Under the pieces are notes generated by a model. It saw nothing but the letters and a program-made list of their open reading frames with translations. It did not search any database and was not told the DNA's origin. 64,000 nt of DNA. Source: Ferrovibrio sp. MS7 (lineage in GTDB: Bacteria > Pseudomonadota > Alphaproteobacteria > Ferrovibrionales > Ferrovibrionaceae). Every line of letters begins with the position of its first letter. The first letter of the stretch is position 1. The stretch is taken from positions 1,702,001 through 1,766,000 of the forward strand of contig NZ_JBBKBA010000001.1 in NCBI RefSeq assembly GCF_038404985.1, in the 5' to 3' direction. Shown one piece after another: positions 1-8,362 of this stretch. Position numbers and translations under genes: made by a program.

Positions 1-2
1 CG

Positions 3-827
3 GTATATGCTGGGCTTGGCACCGGGTCGCTGCTGCTGGTGCCCCTGGCTCAGTGGCTGATCGAACTGCAAGGCTGGCGCGCCACGTATATCCTGATGGC
101 CAGCAGCGTTGCCGTGTTGGCGCTGATTGCGCTGATACTGCCCTGGCGTACCCTGGAAGGCGGCAATGCCGAGCCGATAGTTGCCGCTGGCAGCGGCGGT
201 ACAGCCAGCCCGCCTGAAGGCATCACCCTGCGCCAAGCCATCCGGTGCCGGGAATTCATCGGCCTGTTCATCTCTTTCGGCTGCACCGGGCTTGGCATGT
301 ATATCGTGGTGGTGCAGGCGGTACCGTTCCTGATCGATGGCGGTGTCTCGCCGCTCAAGGCTGCGACGGCGTATGGCCTGTGCGGCATGCTGTCGGTGGG
401 CGGCGTCATCATCACCGGCTGGCTGTCGGATCGCTTCGGCCTGCGACCGGTGGCCTTGGCGAGCTTCGCCTGCACATTTGGCGGCATACTCTGCCTCCTC
501 GGCCTGAGCTTCGGTGTTTCGGAAATACTGCTGGCCAGCTATGTCGCCTGTTTCGGTATTGCGCAGGGTGCGCGCGGGCCGATTGTCGCCACGCTCTCGA
601 ATCGGCTGTTTCCCGGCCCGTCTGCCGCCGCGATCTATGGCGTCATCTATGCGTCCAGCAATATCGGCGCTGGCGGCGGCGCCTGGCTTTCCGGCTTGCT
701 GCATGACATGACTGGCAGCTATCGGCCGGCATTGCTGCTGGCGGCAGTGATCATCTTTAGCGCGGCGATGCCCTTCGCTTTTGTGCGTGCCTTCCGGGCG
801 CCACAGCCAGTGCAGCCGCTAACATGA
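3..827 (+). CDS. MFS transporter, 3' part (gene starts before the window)
   Basis: The reading frame is open from the first bases, reading VYAGLGTGSLLLVPLAQWL, so the visible 274 residues are the C-terminal portion of a major facilitator superfamily permease. About seven hydrophobic segments alternate with short loops. The sequence GWLSDRFGLRPV, near the middle, is the typical MFS loop motif (G-x-x-x-D-R-x-G-R-like) after an even-numbered helix, and an ASSNIGAGGGAWLSG helix is Gly-rich as in family members that move small organic anions. Substrate cannot be told. The Nudix gene begins 15 bases after the stop, so the two may be co-transcribed. Confidence 0.85.
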   Translation, partial: VYAGLGTGSLLLVPLAQWLIELQGWRATYILMASSVAVLALIALILPWRTLEGGNAEPIVAAGSGGTASPPEGITLRQAIRCREFIGLFISFGCTGLGMYIVVVQAVPFLIDGGVSPLKAATAYGLCGMLSVGGVIITGWLSDRFGLRPVALASFACTFGGILCLLGLSFGVSEILLASYVACFGIAQGARGPIVATLSNRLFPGPSAAAIYGVIYASSNIGAGGGAWLSGLLHDMTGSYRPALLLAAVIIFSAAMPFAFVRAFRAPQPVQPLT

Positions 828-842
828 AGAGGGGTGAGCAGT

Positions 843-1565
843 ATGTCTGGCGAGATTGTGGTGCCGCGGCTGGCGGCGTCTCTGATCATCCTGCGTGATG
901 GTGCCCAAGGGATTGAGGCCTTGCTGGTTGAGCGGACCGGCAAGGCCAGCTTCGCCGCAGGCAAGTTCGTGTTTCCCGGCGGCACTGTGGACCAGGAAAG
1001 CGATGCGGCATTGGCGCCGGATATCGAGGATGGTGCCTTGCGAGCCGCTGCGATACGCGAAACCTATGAGGAAAGCGGCCTGTTGATTGTCGAGCCGGAG
1101 CCGCGCGACGTTGCGCCAGGCCAGGATTTTGCTGCTCTTTGCCGCGCCAGTGGTTTCGCGCCGGCCACGCACCGCCTGGTACGTTTTGCCCATTGGATCA
1201 CCCCGATCACCCAGCCGAAACGCTTCGATACTCATTTCTACCTGGCAGCGGCGCCGAATGCGCAGGTTGCTCAGGCGGATCAGCGCGAAGTGATGTCGGC
1301 GGTGTGGCGTCAGCCCCGCGCCGTGGTCGCTGCCGCCGAGGCGGAAGAACTCGATCTGATGTTCGCCACCTATATGAATTTGCGCTGGCTGTCGCGTTTC
1401 GATGCCGTGGCCGAGGCCCTGGCGGCGGCGGCGCAGCGCCGCATTGTCACTGTGGTGCCCAGGCCCGAGGCCGGACCGGATGGCCGCATCTTCCATATTC
1501 CGGCGGATGCCGATTATGCCGAGGCTGCGGTGCCTGAGAAGCGTTTCCGCCGCGCACCGCCGTAA
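843..1565 (+). CDS. Nudix hydrolase, NUDT19-like (interrupted Nudix box)
   Basis: A 240-residue Nudix-fold hydrolase. The first half of the Nudix box (FPGGTVD, residues 44-50) and the second half (RETYEESGL, residues 72-80) are separated by more residues than the canonical G-x5-E-x7-REUxEExGU spacing allows. Such an insertion is known in the NUDT19-type group, whose members hydrolyse acyl-CoA or CoA derivatives; the substrate here is inference. The catalytic Arg-Glu and Glu-Glu are present. I prefer the ATG at 843 because AGAGGGG lies about 8 bases upstream; the in-frame GTG at 834 overlaps that ribosome binding site. Confidence 0.8.
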   Translation: MSGEIVVPRLAASLIILRDGAQGIEALLVERTGKASFAAGKFVFPGGTVDQESDAALAPDIEDGALRAAAIRETYEESGLLIVEPEPRDVAPGQDFAALCRASGFAPATHRLVRFAHWITPITQPKRFDTHFYLAAAPNAQVAQADQREVMSAVWRQPRAVVAAAEAEELDLMFATYMNLRWLSRFDAVAEALAAAAQRRIVTVVPRPEAGPDGRIFHIPADADYAEAAVPEKRFRRAPP

Positions 1566-1648
1566 AATAGGGCAGTCTCCCGTTGCGCGATCCGGTAGCC
1601 CGTGCCATGCAGATACTGGGCCTCTGAGCCATAAAACGGAGGGTGGGG

Positions 1649-2827
1649 ATGGGAAAGCTCACGGCGACCGGGATTCTGCCGCGCGATGAAAACGCCTTGC
1701 TGGTTGGCCGTGTCTGGTCGGCACGGGCGAAGGGGCCATGCCTGGTGCTGGTGGAGCGCAGTGGCCTTGGCCTGCGGGATATTACGCCGCTGGGGCCAAC
1801 TATGGCGCAGTTGCTCGAGCGAGACGACTTGCCGGCGCGCCTGCGGGAGCCGGCGCGTTTCGAGGCACTAGGGCCAATCGATGATTTCCTGCGCCAGGCC
1901 CCGGAAGCTGGTGGCAATACGCTGTTGGCGCCCTGCGATCTGCAGGCGGTGAAGGCGGCTGGTGTCACCTTCGTCGACAGCATGCTGGAGCGGGTGATTG
2001 AGGAAAAGGCTGGCGGCGATGCTTCGCGGGCGCAGGAGGTGCGGGCGCGGCTGGCGCCGGTGCTGGGCAGCAACCTGCGCGGCCTGCAACCGGGCTCGGA
2101 GAAGGCACGGCAGGTCAAGTCCGTGCTGCAGGATATGGGGATGTGGTCGCAGTATCTGGAGGTCGGCATCGGCCCGGATGCGGAGATTTTCACCAAGACG
2201 CAGCCGATGGCCTCTGTCGGCGTTGGCGCCGAAATCGGTATTCATCCGAATTCCCACTGGAACAACCCTGAGCCGGAGCTGGTGCTTGCCGTACGCTCGG
2301 ATGGCCGTATCGTCGGTGCCACGCTTGGCAATGATGTGAATCTGCGCGATGTCGAGGGGCGCTCGGCATTGCTACTTGGCAAGGCCAAGGACAACAACGC
2401 TTCCTGTTCGATCGGGCCGTTCATCCGGCTGCTGGACGAGCATTTCACCATCGACAGTCTGACCGAACTGGAAATCAGCCTGGAAGTGAAGGGCCAGGAT
2501 GGCTTTGTGCTGCAGGGCAGCAGCTCGATGGGCATGATCAGCCGCAAGCCGGAAGAACTGGCACGTCAGGCGCTGAACCGTAATCACCAGTATCCCGATG
2601 GCATGATGCTGTTCCTCGGCACCATGTTTGCCCCGGTGAAGGATCGTTTCGAACCCGGCCAGGGCTTCACCCATGCGGTGGGAGACATGGTGACGATTGC
2701 GACACCGGCACTGGGCGCATTGATCAACCGCGTCAATCACACCGACCAGATCGCGCCCTGGACTTTCGGCAGTACGGCTTTGCTGCGCAATCTGGCAGAG
2801 CGCGGACTGCTCGGTGGCAACGGCTGA
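1649..2827 (+). CDS. Fumarylacetoacetate hydrolase (FAH) family protein
   Basis: A 392-residue FAH-fold protein. The C-terminal two thirds carry the hallmarks of the fold: a conserved acidic NPEPEL segment (metal-binding glutamates), VGATLGNDVNLRDVEG, then GFVLQGSSSMGMISR and a late GDMVTI strand. The family includes hydrolases, decarboxylases and sugar-acid dehydratases; the long N-terminal domain recalls 2-keto-3-deoxy-sugar-acid dehydratases, but I would not assign a substrate. ACGGAGGG six bases before the ATG at 1649 supports this start over the in-frame GTG at 1643. The gene is convergent with the membrane sulfatase-fold gene downstream, 14 bases away. Confidence 0.82.
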   Translation: MGKLTATGILPRDENALLVGRVWSARAKGPCLVLVERSGLGLRDITPLGPTMAQLLERDDLPARLREPARFEALGPIDDFLRQAPEAGGNTLLAPCDLQAVKAAGVTFVDSMLERVIEEKAGGDASRAQEVRARLAPVLGSNLRGLQPGSEKARQVKSVLQDMGMWSQYLEVGIGPDAEIFTKTQPMASVGVGAEIGIHPNSHWNNPEPELVLAVRSDGRIVGATLGNDVNLRDVEGRSALLLGKAKDNNASCSIGPFIRLLDEHFTIDSLTELEISLEVKGQDGFVLQGSSSMGMISRKPEELARQALNRNHQYPDGMMLFLGTMFAPVKDRFEPGQGFTHAVGDMVTIATPALGALINRVNHTDQIAPWTFGSTALLRNLAERGLLGGNG

Positions 2828-2841
2828 AGCAGCAGTCTGTT

Positions 2842-4830
2842 CTAGTTCGCGGGTTTCGCCGTGCCAGAGAGTTCGTGATACTGGCGGGCGTAGAACATGC
2901 GATGCGCGGTCTGGGTTTGCGCGATGGCCTGGCGGCGGATCAGCTCTGGCAGTTGGGCATCTTTGAGCGGTTCAAGCTGGTAGGGGCCGGTGCGCATGCT
3001 GTAGGGGCGGACATCGCCCTGCGGCGTCAGGATCGCGGCATTGCTGCCATTGCCGAAGGCGACATCGAAATTATGCGCCATGGCGATGCGGCCGCTGCCA
3101 TCCCTCGGCGCACGGCGCAGGTCTACGCCGAAGAAGGGGCTGTCATAGCTCAAGCCGAGCAAGCCGAGGATTGTCGGTCCGACATCCATGCTGGAGCCCA
3201 GCGCCGGATTGCGTTCGGCCTTGATGTATTTCGGCGCCAGGAAGATCAGCGGCACACGGAAGGCCTGTACCGGGATCTGCGCCGCGCCCCAGACTTTCGG
3301 CCCATGATCGCCGATCATCACGAACAGGGTATCGTCGAACCACGGCTTCTTTCTGGCGGCATCGATGAACTGCCCCAGGGCCCAGTCGGCATAGGCCGCG
3401 GCATGATCGCGGTCGCTCGGGCCGGGTTTGAACGGCACGCGGCCCTCGGGATAGAGGAAGGGGCGATGATTTGTCACGGTCAGGCAGGCAAAGAAGAATG
3501 GCCCCGGTTCAGCCGCCAACTGGTCGATCCGGGTCAGCGCCTCCTTGAACAAGTATTCATCGGCCACACCCCAGATGGTCTTGAAACCCTGGTCGGCGAT
3601 ATCGCTCTGGCCGAGCACAGGCGAGAAGCCGATGCTGCGCCAGAAATAGCCCATGTTGTCGAAGCTGGTGGGGCCGCCATAGAGGAAGCTGCTGCGGTAG
3701 CCGAACTGCTTCAGCAGGAAGGGCAATGAATTCATGCCTTCCGATCCGGCGCGGCGGGCCGTCGAGATGCCGGGAATCGGTGGGAAGGACGTGAAGATCG
3801 CTTCCAATGCGCGCACGGTGCGGTCGCCGGTGGCATAGATATTGGTGAACAGCAGGCCGTCCTCGGCGATGCGGTGCCAGTTCGGCGACATGGTGCGCCA
3901 GTAATCGCGCTGCTTCTCCTGGAATACATCCTCGAAATAGACCGAGCCGTAGGATTCTTCCAGAATCAGCACCACATTCAGTTTCTTCCCCGGCGCCGGG
4001 CCATTGTCGACATGACGGCGGATGCTGCGTTCACCCGGTGCGGCGAGGTTGGTGGTGTTGTCCTGTGCCACCATGGCACGCAGCAGCGGCAGCGCTTCGG
4101 CCTCATCGATGCCGGCATAAATGCCGTCGTATTTGCTATCGTTGGTAACGAAGGCGCGCAGGATGCTGTGCATGCCGTTCACAGCCAGTTCATTGATGGT
4201 GCGGCTTGTTGAGGGCTCACGCGGCCCGGCATAGATGATCAGGGCGGTGATCAAACCACTGCCGATGGTCAGCAGCAGCGCACGCTTCTGTTCGCCCAAC
4301 TGCATTGTTGCAGCGAGGGCCCGGTTCAACGGCCGGAAGAGTAAAAAGCCATAGATCGCCAGCACGACAGCCCCGATAGGCGGCAGATAGAGCCGCAGGT
4401 CGAAGCTTTCGCGGATATTGCCCAGCACTTCCTTGGGGAAAATCAGGTAATAGACCGCGATACCATTGAAGCGGCTGTTGTATTCTTCCCAGAAGAACAG
4501 TTCTGCCACGGCACTGAACACCGCTAGGCCAAGCAGCAGCAGTAGCAGCAGATGCGCGGCAACCTTGCCAATACGCCAGCTCAGCGGCTTGCGCAGGAAA
4601 TACAGGCCGAGCAGAAAAGGTAGACCAAGCAGTATGGCGGTGGCGGCATCGTCCACGGTGCCGAACAGCCAGGCGGCAACAAAGGGCAGAATGTCGTCCG
4701 GCGTGTCGCGTGCGATCCATATGGTGAGCACCAGGCGCACCGTGGCGGAAAGCAGCATGAAGACAATGAGGCAGCGCAGCCAGAAGGCTAGGCGGGTATA
4801 GGGTCGCGTGGCGTCGGCTGGACGATACAT
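2842..4830 (-). CDS. LTA synthase-like membrane phosphoglycerol transferase / sulfatase-fold protein
   Basis: A 662-residue inner-membrane enzyme: about five hydrophobic helices in the first 200 residues, then a periplasmic alkaline-phosphatase-superfamily domain. Recognisable catalytic elements are LILEES (Glu291-292, metal), GDRTVR with the predicted nucleophile Thr338, TNHRP (His near 455) and IGDHG (Asp-His, 508-509). The layout matches Gram-positive LtaS and Gram-negative relatives such as OpgB/MdoB, which move phosphoglycerol or phosphoethanolamine head groups onto periplasmic glycans. No teichoic acid is expected in an alphaproteobacterium, so a glucan or lipid-linked glycan substrate is more likely (inference). 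It stands alone between convergent and co-directional unrelated genes. Confidence 0.82.
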   Translation of the reverse strand: MYRPADATRPYTRLAFWLRCLIVFMLLSATVRLVLTIWIARDTPDDILPFVAAWLFGTVDDAATAILLGLPFLLGLYFLRKPLSWRIGKVAAHLLLLLLLGLAVFSAVAELFFWEEYNSRFNGIAVYYLIFPKEVLGNIRESFDLRLYLPPIGAVVLAIYGFLLFRPLNRALAATMQLGEQKRALLLTIGSGLITALIIYAGPREPSTSRTINELAVNGMHSILRAFVTNDSKYDGIYAGIDEAEALPLLRAMVAQDNTTNLAAPGERSIRRHVDNGPAPGKKLNVVLILEESYGSVYFEDVFQEKQRDYWRTMSPNWHRIAEDGLLFTNIYATGDRTVRALEAIFTSFPPIPGISTARRAGSEGMNSLPFLLKQFGYRSSFLYGGPTSFDNMGYFWRSIGFSPVLGQSDIADQGFKTIWGVADEYLFKEALTRIDQLAAEPGPFFFACLTVTNHRPFLYPEGRVPFKPGPSDRDHAAAYADWALGQFIDAARKKPWFDDTLFVMIGDHGPKVWGAAQIPVQAFRVPLIFLAPKYIKAERNPALGSSMDVGPTILGLLGLSYDSPFFGVDLRRAPRDGSGRIAMAHNFDVAFGNGSNAAILTPQGDVRPYSMRTGPYQLEPLKDAQLPELIRRQAIAQTQTAHRMFYARQYHELSGTAKPAN

Positions 4831-4985
4831 GCCAAGACTATTGCTCTGCCGGGCGATGCCTGAATATACCCGGGCGCCTAAAATGTTTTTAATGCTGCGT
4901 ATGCGAATGAATTGTATGTATCCGGCAGATTGCTTGGTTTAAGCCGTATTGCAGCCTCCAGGGGGGTGAGGCCTTGTCATGCAGA

Positions 4986-5786
4986 TTATTCGGACGCCAG
5001 CCGCCGCAATATCTCGGCGGTCGCCGTGTCGGCCGGGAAGAAGGATTCGATCGCCAGTTCAGCCAGCGTGATATCCACCGGGGTGCCAAACATCATTGTG
5101 GTGCTGAAAAAGCGCAGTATTCCGGCCTTGGTGGCGAATTCGAAGGGTACGGCTAGCTGTGCCGCGTCGCGCTCTGCCGGCATCCGCCGCATGGTGCCAC
5201 CCGATGGCGCGGGATACGTGCTGAGTTCGCTATACAGCGCGCTCAGCGTATCGTCGGCGGATAGGTCGATCTGGCGCTTCAACCGCGCCAGCAGATGCGC
5301 CCGCCATTCGGCATAGTTGACGATACGGGTGGCAAGGCCCTGGGGGTGCAGGCTGAGGCGCAGCACATTGATCGGTGCGGTCAGCAGGCTGGGATCGGCG
5401 CCGGCCATCAGCGGCATCACCATGCGGTTCGCCGCCACCATCTGCCAATGCCGGTCGATGGCCAGGGCCGGATAGGGCTCATGTCCGGCCAGCACCTTGT
5501 CGATGGCCTCGCGGATCGGCGCCAGCGCCTGATCGGACAGCTCGCGCTCGGGAAAGACCGGGGCGTAACCGGCGGAAACCAACAGGGCGTTGCGGTCGCG
5601 CAAAGGCACCTCCAGCCGTTCGCAGAGATGCAGCAGCATGTCGCGGCTGGGCGCGGCACGGCCGGTCTCAAGGAAGCTGACATGCTTAGTGGAGATGTCG
5701 GCCTCAAGCGCGAGGTCGAGCTGGCTCAGGCGCCGGCGCTGGCGCCATTCGCGCAAACGCAGGCCTATCGGTGCGGCTTCGGTCAT
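4986..5786 (-). CDS. XRE-family regulator with MmyB-like ligand-binding domain
   Basis: A 266-residue regulator. Residues 7-65 form a Cro/XRE helix-turn-helix (LREWRQRRRLSQLDLAL, then STKHVSFLETGRAAPSRDML). The rest matches the MmyB-like, PAS-related ligand-binding domain typical of this family (PALAIDRHWQMVAANR, then LHPQGLATRIVNYAEW). Such proteins usually repress a divergent neighbour. The divergent gene here is a small membrane protein at 5904, and a perfect palindrome lies between the two genes at 5821-5837. The ligand is unknown. Confidence 0.88.
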   Translation of the reverse strand: MTEAAPIGLRLREWRQRRRLSQLDLALEADISTKHVSFLETGRAAPSRDMLLHLCERLEVPLRDRNALLVSAGYAPVFPERELSDQALAPIREAIDKVLAGHEPYPALAIDRHWQMVAANRMVMPLMAGADPSLLTAPINVLRLSLHPQGLATRIVNYAEWRAHLLARLKRQIDLSADDTLSALYSELSTYPAPSGGTMRRMPAERDAAQLAVPFEFATKAGILRFFSTTMMFGTPVDITLAELAIESFFPADTATAEILRRLASE

Positions 5787-5820
5787 GGCGCAACGCTACA
5801 GCCAACGCGGCCCCGATCCA

Positions 5821-5837
5821 ATTACCTGCAAGGTAAT
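5821..5837. promoter_or_regulatory. Candidate operator palindrome ATTACC-N5-GGTAAT
   Basis: The sequence ATTACCTGCAAGGTAAT is a perfect 6-5-6 inverted repeat. It sits 35 bases upstream of the XRE regulator start codon and 66 bases before the divergent membrane-protein start, the usual place for an autoregulatory operator. Binding by the neighbouring regulator is inference. Confidence 0.6.
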
Positions 5838-5903
5838 CGACCGCCGCCCAGGCCGGCGGCATCCTGCCCGCGTTCTTAAATCTTGAATCCCAGGAGACAC
5901 ATC

Positions 5904-6287
5904 ATGAGCTTCCTTCGCCGCATCCTGTTCCTCGACGCCGCCACCTGCATCGCTACCGGCCTGCTGCTCACCCTTGGCGCCGGCCTGTTGGCTGGCTGGC
6001 TCGGCCTGCCGGAAATGCTGCTGCGCTATGCCGGCATCAGCCTGCTGCCTTTCGCGGCTTTCCTGCTCTATCTCGCGGCGAAGCCGCTTCCGCCGCGCGG
6101 CGGCGTGTGGCTGGTGATCGCGCTGAATGCGCTTTGGGTGCTCGACAGCATCCTCTTGCTCATCGCTGGCGGTGTGGCGCCGACCACGCTCGGCTATGCT
6201 TTTGTACTGGCGCAGGCGGCGGCCGTGCTGGTGCTGGCCGAACTGGAATGGCTTGGCCTGCGCCGCCAGCAGGCGCGGCTTGCCTGA
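5904..6287 (+). CDS. Small four-helix membrane protein, function unknown
   Basis: A 127-residue, very hydrophobic protein with four predicted transmembrane helices (about residues 10-33, 40-60, 68-90, 95-115) and a short basic C-terminal end (LRRQQARLA). I do not recognise a catalytic motif. The ATG at 5904 is chosen because AGGAGA lies about 8 bases upstream; an in-frame TTG 21 bases earlier would overlap the ribosome binding site. It is divergent from the XRE/MmyB-type regulator and shares the palindrome at 5821-5837 with it, so it is the likely regulated target. It ends 2 bases before the convergent FkbM gene. Confidence 0.7.
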   Translation: MSFLRRILFLDAATCIATGLLLTLGAGLLAGWLGLPEMLLRYAGISLLPFAAFLLYLAAKPLPPRGGVWLVIALNALWVLDSILLLIAGGVAPTTLGYAFVLAQAAAVLVLAELEWLGLRRQQARLA

Positions 6288-6289
6288 TC

Positions 6290-7129
6290 TTACTTCAGCA
6301 TGAAGGCTTTCACCTCGCCGCTGGTGATCTGGTCGAAGCTGGTGGCTTCGACCAGATCCAGCGCGGGGCGCGGCCGGCCGGCCGGAAAGGCGATCAGGTT
6401 GACGTCGCTGCCCTGGATCGCCTGGGTCGAACGCTTGAAATTGCCGGCACGGAAACGCTGTGCCGCGAACCAGTAGGGCGTATAGTCATAGCCGCGCAAG
6501 GCGCTAGTGATGGCACCGAAAGTCTCGGCCTTGTTGGCTTCGCAGAAAATCATCGGCTGGTGCTGGCGGATCAGGGCGTCACCGCCCCGCAGCACCGGCA
6601 CTTCCAGGCCTTCGACATCGATTTTGAGGAAATCCAGCCGTTGCAGACCGCGCAGAGCCGGCTCGGAATCCAGCGTGGTGAGCCGCACCGGCTCGCGCCA
6701 GGTGCCGGCTGCATAGGCGTTCTCGGTCGAGAAGCCCTTGTCGATGGAGAAGGAGCCGTAGTTGAACGGCTGCGAATAATCTGAAGTCTCGATTTCGATC
6801 TCGCCGGCCTCGCCGCCCACCGCGCAATGCAGCGGATGGGCATTGACGATGCCGTTGAGCGCAAGATTGGCGCAGAGCAAGGTGAAGATCGGTCGTTGCG
6901 GCTCGAAGCAATAGACCCGGCCCTTGGCGCAGAGCTTTGCCAGCGCCACCGCATGGGTGCCGATATTGGCGCCGACCTCGACAACAGTGGCTTCCGGTGT
7001 CAGCAGCAGGCGGAACAGGGCGACTTCGGCCTCGCTCCATTCGCCATACACTTTCATGTGGTCGCTGATGAAATCGCCCTGCAGCAGCAGGAATTTGCCC
7101 CAGAGGCAATCTTCCAGATAGGTCTGCAT
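6290..7129 (-). CDS. FkbM-family SAM-dependent methyltransferase
   Basis: A 279-residue class I methyltransferase of the FkbM type. The SAM-binding motif VVEVGANIGTHA lies at residues 49-60, the acidic ribose-contact motif CFEPQ at 74-78, and LDFLKIDVEGLE, diagnostic of FkbM proteins, lies in the second half. The family O-methylates sugars and secondary metabolites. It is the last gene of a three-gene minus-strand run: the start codon is 6 bases after the stop of the glycoside hydrolase gene, which is itself translationally coupled to an amidohydrolase. The glycan link suggests a sugar substrate (inference). Confidence 0.85.
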   Translation of the reverse strand: MQTYLEDCLWGKFLLLQGDFISDHMKVYGEWSEAEVALFRLLLTPEATVVEVGANIGTHAVALAKLCAKGRVYCFEPQRPIFTLLCANLALNGIVNAHPLHCAVGGEAGEIEIETSDYSQPFNYGSFSIDKGFSTENAYAAGTWREPVRLTTLDSEPALRGLQRLDFLKIDVEGLEVPVLRGGDALIRQHQPMIFCEANKAETFGAITSALRGYDYTPYWFAAQRFRAGNFKRSTQAIQGSDVNLIAFPAGRPRPALDLVEATSFDQITSGEVKAFMLK

Positions 7130-7135
7130 CAGGCT

Positions 7136-8362
7136 TCACTCCACGAGGAAGGGCAGGTTCGCTGTGGCGGCAGCACCGCGGCCATCGCGCAGCACCAAGA
7201 ATAGCCGATAACGGCCCGGTTTCAGCCCCTGGATATTGATCCCGTCGAGACCGCCGCCGAGCAGCGCATGCGGAAAGCTGGGCGGTACGGTCTCCAGGTC
7301 GCCGGCAACGCGCAGGTCGGTGCTTTCCGCCAGGATGGTCCAGGTCGCCTGCAGCTTGTCGTGATCCGGATCCTCGGCCTTCAGCACCGCGCGGCCGATG
7401 GCACCGGCCGGCCAGTTGGCGGTATGGGTGAAACTGAATTCACGGATACGGGGCGCACGGTTGCCGCCAGGCGTGCGGCCATGCCACTGCGCCGCCAGGG
7501 CCTCCGCTGTTTCGGTCCATTCGCCGCCCGGCAGCAGCAGGCTGTGCCAGGTCGGCGTCACTTCCTGCTTGTTGCCCCAGAGGAAAACCAGATGTCCGCT
7601 GGTGGCCGGCGGCGAAAGCGGCGGCAGGTAGCGCCGCAGCAAGGCGGCCTTCTCGCCGCTGGTGGGTTCGATGAAAGCGCCCCAGGGAGTCTTGGCCGCC
7701 TGCCACTGGCCTATGGCGCCAAGTTCGGTGATCAGCAGCGGCCCGGTCCAGCCCTGCTGCCGCACCCGACCGGGCAGGCTCGGCAGGGAGTCGCCATAGG
7801 AGTTCACGCCCAGCACATCGATGCTTGGTGCTGCTGCCTTCAGCTTCGCCACCTTGTTGTTGCCGGCTTCGGCCAGCACCGCCAGCGTGGGGTGTTTGCG
7901 GTCAAGCTGCTTCACCAGTTTTGCGGCTTCCTCGATGCCGGGCCAGACCTGAGCGTCGTCGGCCAGCTCGGATTCCACCTCATTGCCCAGGCCCCACATC
8001 AGCAGGGCGGGGTGGTCGCGGTAGCGCTCGACAAAGCCTCTAAGCTGGTCCAACTGGCGGCGCACGAAAGCCGGGTCGCGGTAGGAAACGCCGCGGCGCG
8101 GATGTTCCAGCCAGAAGCCGAGGATCACCTTGAGGCCATGCTTCTGCGCTTCGTCCAGCACAGCGGCTTCTTCGGCGCCATAGGTGCGGATGGTGTTGGC
8201 GCCAAGCCCGGCCAGCACATCCAGCCGCACCGTGCCGGAGGCGCCGCGCAGGCCGAACGGTTTGCCATCCACCAGGATGTCGTGGCCACGCACAGCCACC
8301 TCGGCGGCATGGGCCGCCGGGGTGATGCAAAGCAGGAGGGCCAGAAAAAGGCCGCGGATCAA
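7136..8362 (-). CDS. Secreted glycoside hydrolase, TIM-barrel, GH2/GH5-like (clan GH-A)
   Basis: A 408-residue exported protein with an N-terminal signal peptide (hydrophobic core, then AAHA cut site near residue 19). The barrel reads like clan GH-A: the acid/base Glu128 in GLGNEVE and the nucleophile Glu213 in LLITELGA, with Tyr189 between them and a Trp in FLWG after barrel strand 8. A C-terminal beta-sandwich domain (about residues 305-408) ends in RYRLFLVLRDGRG. The start codon is TTG in a TTGA overlap with the stop of the upstream amidohydrolase; the signal peptide supports this start. Substrate is unknown, with a cell-envelope or exported glucan possible. Confidence 0.8.
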   Translation of the reverse strand: MIRGLFLALLLCITPAAHAAEVAVRGHDILVDGKPFGLRGASGTVRLDVLAGLGANTIRTYGAEEAAVLDEAQKHGLKVILGFWLEHPRRGVSYRDPAFVRRQLDQLRGFVERYRDHPALLMWGLGNEVESELADDAQVWPGIEEAAKLVKQLDRKHPTLAVLAEAGNNKVAKLKAAAPSIDVLGVNSYGDSLPSLPGRVRQQGWTGPLLITELGAIGQWQAAKTPWGAFIEPTSGEKAALLRRYLPPLSPPATSGHLVFLWGNKQEVTPTWHSLLLPGGEWTETAEALAAQWHGRTPGGNRAPRIREFSFTHTANWPAGAIGRAVLKAEDPDHDKLQATWTILAESTDLRVAGDLETVPPSFPHALLGGGLDGINIQGLKPGRYRLFLVLRDGRGAAATANLPFLVE

